DNA of 64,000 nt from a virus: positions 124,001-188,000 of IMG/VR virus record IMGVR_UViG_3300028394_002328. One strand, 5' to 3'. This document shows, piece after piece, positions 61,263-64,000 of this stretch. Below the pieces are notes generated by a model. That model had not been told where the DNA came from, did not search any database, and saw nothing but the letters and a program-made list of their open reading frames with translations. The translations under genes were made by a program, and so were the position numbers. Within the stretch, counting starts at the first letter, position 1, and every line of letters begins with the position of its first letter.

Positions 61263-62066
61263 ATGACAGATCACTATCAGACTTTGGGGGTAGCTAAAAA
61301 TGCTACCCCTGATGAAATTAAAAAAGCATACCGTAAACTCGCTAGTCAAAATCACCCAGATAAAGGCGGTGATACTGCTACCTTTCAACGAATTGAAGAG
61401 GCATACCGTACACTAAGTGATTCGGAAAAGAGGCAACAATACGACAATCCCATGCCTCAAGGGTTTCCTGGTGGATTCCCCGGTGGATTTCATTTTCAGC
61501 AAGGACCTGACATTAATGACATATTTGGTCAAATGTTTGGTATGCGTCAAGGTAATCCATTTCAACAACCTGGCCATCAAGTATTCAGAACTCAGGTAAT
61601 GCTTACCCTAGAAGAAATGTATACAGGAACACAAAGAGTTCTTAATCTACAATTGCCTACTGGGCTTAAAGCAGTCAATGTTGATGTACCTAAAGGAGTT
61701 GAATCAGGTAGTCAAATTAAATATGAAAACATTGTAAAGAATGGAGTATTAGTTATAGAATTCCATGCCATGCAACATCTTAGATTTGAGCGTAAAAATG
61801 CCGATTTGTATTGTAATCAAAGCATAAGTGTGTTAGACTTGATTGTAGGTACAAGTTTTCATTTCAACACTATTAGTGGAAAAACATTAGAAGTTCAAGT
61901 ACATCCCAAAACACAACCGTGGATGCAACTAAAAATACCAAGACAAGGTATGCCCATACCAAACTCGCATTTATACGGAGACCAAATTATATTGCTTAAA
62001 CCCTTCATTCCTGATACTATGCCCGATGAAATCTCTGAAACTATTTTGCGACACAGAACTGTGTAA
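61263..62066 (+). CDS. DnaJ-like co-chaperone (type II, no zinc finger)
   Basis: A 267-residue J-domain protein that would stimulate host DnaK. J-domain ~1-62: DHYQTLGVAKNATPDEIKKA, then HPD at 31-33, IEEAYRTLSD. A short Gly/Phe region (GFPGGFPGGFHFQQGPDIND) follows and then a C-terminal substrate-binding region (~100-267; FRTQVMLTLEEMYTGTQRVL, LPTGLKAVNVDVPKGVESGS, LDLIVGTSFHFNTISGKTLE) of the CbpA/type II kind, with no CxxCxGxG zinc repeats. It starts beside a sigma70-type promoter, and the ClpA-like gene follows 20 bases after its stop with AAAGGA. The pair suggests a coordinated protein quality-control unit. Confidence 0.92.
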   Translation: MTDHYQTLGVAKNATPDEIKKAYRKLASQNHPDKGGDTATFQRIEEAYRTLSDSEKRQQYDNPMPQGFPGGFPGGFHFQQGPDINDIFGQMFGMRQGNPFQQPGHQVFRTQVMLTLEEMYTGTQRVLNLQLPTGLKAVNVDVPKGVESGSQIKYENIVKNGVLVIEFHAMQHLRFERKNADLYCNQSISVLDLIVGTSFHFNTISGKTLEVQVHPKTQPWMQLKIPRQGMPIPNSHLYGDQIILLKPFIPDTMPDEISETILRHRTV

Positions 62067-62086
62067 ATATTTAAAAGGAAACTAAT

Positions 62087-64000
62087 GTGAGTAATTCACC
62101 CGAAATTGAAACTATCATTGAAAGGGCTATTGCCTTTGCTAAAGAAAAAAATCATCAATATTGCACAGTAGAACATCTGTTATTGTCTCTTATTAACTTT
62201 CCACCATTCAAAAAGTGTTTAGTTAATTTTGGTGCAGATATTGATACAATGAACGATGAAGTGAATGCATATCTTAACGGAATGCATGCCATTGAATCTA
62301 AAAATAATGAAACTACTCCAAGAAAAACCAATAGTTTAGAGCGTGTTATTAACCGTAGCGTAACACAAGTATTGTTTACAGGTCGTCGCCAAGTAACAAC
62401 TATTGACCTTTATCTTAGTATTGCTAGCGAGGGTAATAGCCATGCTCATTATTTCTTGTTGAAATATGGTATTAATAAGGCTGAGTTCGTTCAACACTGG
62501 CAGAAAACATATAAGGGTCAAGAATATACAGGTAATTTGTCTGACCAACAAGCAGATGAAATCTTAGAAGAATATACTATCAATCTTACTACACTAGCCA
62601 AAGAAAATAAACTAGAACCTGTTATTGGTCGTAGCAAAGAACTTGATGATATTATCAATGTATTGGCTAAACGGTTTAAGTCAAATGTACTAATGGTAGG
62701 TGACCCAGGTGTAGGTAAAACTGCTATTGTTGAAGGTCTAGCACAGGCTATCAACAATGGAGATATCCCCCAGTTTCTCAATGGTTATCAATTGTATTCA
62801 CTTGAGATTGGTAGTCTACTTGCTGGTAGTAAATATCGCGGTGACTTTGAAGAAAAAGTCAAACATGTTATTGACGCACTTAACACCAAAAAGAAAGCAA
62901 TTCTCTTTATTGATGAAGCACATACTATGCAGGGTGCGGGTGGTGCTAGCAATGGTAGTGTAGACTTTGCTAATATGATTAAGCCAGCAATTACTAAAGG
63001 TACACTTAAGGTTATTGCTAGTACTACTTGGGAAGAGTTTTACGAAAGTTTTGAAAAAGATCGGGCGCTAATGCGTAGGTTCTATCGTATTGGTATTGAT
63101 GAGCCAAGTCAGGATAGTACTGTTCGTATCTTGTCAGGATTAAGCACTAGGTTGAATGATTTCCATCAAGTAGAAATCACTGATGAAGCAATCAAAGCCG
63201 CAGTAGAAAGTTCAGGCCGTTATATTCATGACCGTAAAAATCCTGATAAGTCTATTGATTTGCTTGATGCAGCCTGTGCTAAACAGCGTGTATTGGGTAA
63301 TGAAGGTGCGGTAATTACTAAAGAACTTATCTTTGAACAAGTAGAAAAATATACTGGAGTACCTGCTGATAAACTAAAAGGTGATAATTTCAGTAAGATT
63401 CAGAACTTGGAAATTAATATCAAAGGTAAACTCTACGGTCAAAATGAAACCGTTGAAAAAGTCCTTGAGCGAGTATATGTTAGTTTTGCAGGTATTGGTA
63501 ATGATACTAAGCCTACAGCAAGTTTCTTGTTCTTAGGCCCAACTGGTACAGGTAAAACTGAACTTGCGAAATTGTTAGGTAAGAACCTTGATATGCCTTT
63601 ACTTAAGTATGACATGACCGAATATGGAGAAAAACATAGCGTTAGCAGTTTGATTGGACCTCCCCCAGGTTATGTTGGGTTTGGTGATAGTCAAGTATCA
63701 GGTGGTCGTTTGATTAACGATTTGAGTAAGAACCCACATAGTATTCTATTGTTTGATGAGGTAGAAAAAGCTCACCCAGATATTTTTAATATCTTTTTAC
63801 AAATGCTAGACGAAGGACGTATTACCGGTAGTAATGGTAAAGAAGTAAGTTGTAAGAATACTATTATTATCATGACCAGTAACTTGGGATCGAGTGATAG
63901 TGAACGCAATAACATTGGCTTTGGTGATCAAGAAAAAACAGGTGAAGATGACCGAGCGTTGAAAGAATTCTTCAAGCCTGAGTTTAGAAATCGTTTGGAT
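62087..64000 (+). CDS. ClpA-type AAA+ unfoldase, 3' end cut by window
   Basis: A 638-residue visible part of a Clp unfoldase; the gene runs beyond the window. Start is GTG 62087 with AAGGAA 8 bases upstream. N-terminal domain ~1-145 with ERAIAFAKEKNHQYCTVEHL, the ClpA-type degron/adaptor domain. First AAA+ module: Walker A GDPGVGKTA at 205-213, Walker B ILFIDEAH at 272-279. Second: Walker A GPTGTGKT at 484-491, Walker B ILLFDEVEKAHP at 553-564, with GPPPGYVGFGDSQ between. No ClpB-type coiled-coil middle domain is seen between the modules, so it fits ClpA. Whether it holds the IGL loop that docks ClpP is not visible. It may redirect host ClpP or remodel host complexes. Confidence 0.92.
   Translation, partial: MSNSPEIETIIERAIAFAKEKNHQYCTVEHLLLSLINFPPFKKCLVNFGADIDTMNDEVNAYLNGMHAIESKNNETTPRKTNSLERVINRSVTQVLFTGRRQVTTIDLYLSIASEGNSHAHYFLLKYGINKAEFVQHWQKTYKGQEYTGNLSDQQADEILEEYTINLTTLAKENKLEPVIGRSKELDDIINVLAKRFKSNVLMVGDPGVGKTAIVEGLAQAINNGDIPQFLNGYQLYSLEIGSLLAGSKYRGDFEEKVKHVIDALNTKKKAILFIDEAHTMQGAGGASNGSVDFANMIKPAITKGTLKVIASTTWEEFYESFEKDRALMRRFYRIGIDEPSQDSTVRILSGLSTRLNDFHQVEITDEAIKAAVESSGRYIHDRKNPDKSIDLLDAACAKQRVLGNEGAVITKELIFEQVEKYTGVPADKLKGDNFSKIQNLEINIKGKLYGQNETVEKVLERVYVSFAGIGNDTKPTASFLFLGPTGTGKTELAKLLGKNLDMPLLKYDMTEYGEKHSVSSLIGPPPGYVGFGDSQVSGGRLINDLSKNPHSILLFDEVEKAHPDIFNIFLQMLDEGRITGSNGKEVSCKNTIIIMTSNLGSSDSERNNIGFGDQEKTGEDDRALKEFFKPEFRNRLD

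Noticed and set aside
62336-62963. Short ORFs on both strands (62336-62551, 62518-62781, 62757-62963)
   Set aside because: They lie inside the clearly conserved ClpA-like frame, which contains both Walker motifs.
1-64000. tRNA genes, integrase, attachment sites or insertion sequences
   Set aside because: No cloverleaf-like tRNA, recombinase motif or terminal inverted repeats with target duplications was recognised by eye; a tRNA scan would be needed to exclude tRNAs fully.

Overview
The window is part of the genome of a T4-like contractile-tailed phage (Caudoviricetes, myovirus). It is AT-rich and almost every gene is on the + strand. It carries a T4-type tail sheath and tube, a gp4-type head-completion protein, a gp16-like small terminase candidate, a gp44-type clamp-loader ATPase, PhoH and a GroES/gp31-like co-chaperonin. 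A T4-type late promoter motif (NATAAATA) recurs before many genes. Several gene families (the MAHYAF proteins, the glycine-rich adhesins, the fibre modules) resemble those of aquatic T4-like phages. No photosynthesis gene is present, so a cyanobacterial host is not supported. The host is probably Gram-negative, but the sequence does not identify it. The window cuts the sheath gene at the left edge and a ClpA-like gene at the right edge.

Layout. 1-9.4 kb is a tail/head module: giant sheath, tube, second tube-like protein, two small unknowns, gp4, gp16-like protein, and two proteins with capsid-targeting/prohead-protease-like N-termini, the second a scaffold-like protein with an AT-hook. 9.5-17.4 kb is one gene for a 2620-residue fibre with collagen-like Gly-X-Ser/Thr repeats. 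17.4-22.7 kb holds a GH19-type endolysin and four structural or unknown proteins. 22.7-27 kb is a compact non-structural block: a DnaE (PolIII alpha) palm fragment, GroES-like co-chaperonin, Bax-inhibitor-1 membrane protein, clamp loader, and PhoH on the opposite strand behind a bidirectional terminator. 27.1-28.6 kb has three probable virion proteins. 28.6-59.6 kb is a 31-kb array of about 15 tail-fibre, adhesin and accessory genes built from a shared kit of modules: attachment module, IPT/TIG, putative-Ig (He_PIG), FN3, collagen-like stalk, glycine-rich tip, S74 chaperone and LamG. 59.6-64 kb holds a holin, a secreted alpha-type carbonic anhydrase, a DnaJ-like protein and a ClpA-like unfoldase.

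How the genes may work together. Late genes build a long contractile tail decorated with an unusually large set of receptor-binding fibres. The endolysin and holin lyse the cell. The GroES-like, DnaJ-like, ClpA-like and BI-1 proteins together look like a programme for managing host protein folding and proteolysis. The most unexpected items are the carbonic anhydrase with intact zinc ligands and a signal peptide, the BI-1 membrane protein, the catalytically incomplete DnaE fragment, and the tandem glycine-rich adhesins that share near-constant ends around variable cores. All functional statements rest on reading motifs; no database search was run.
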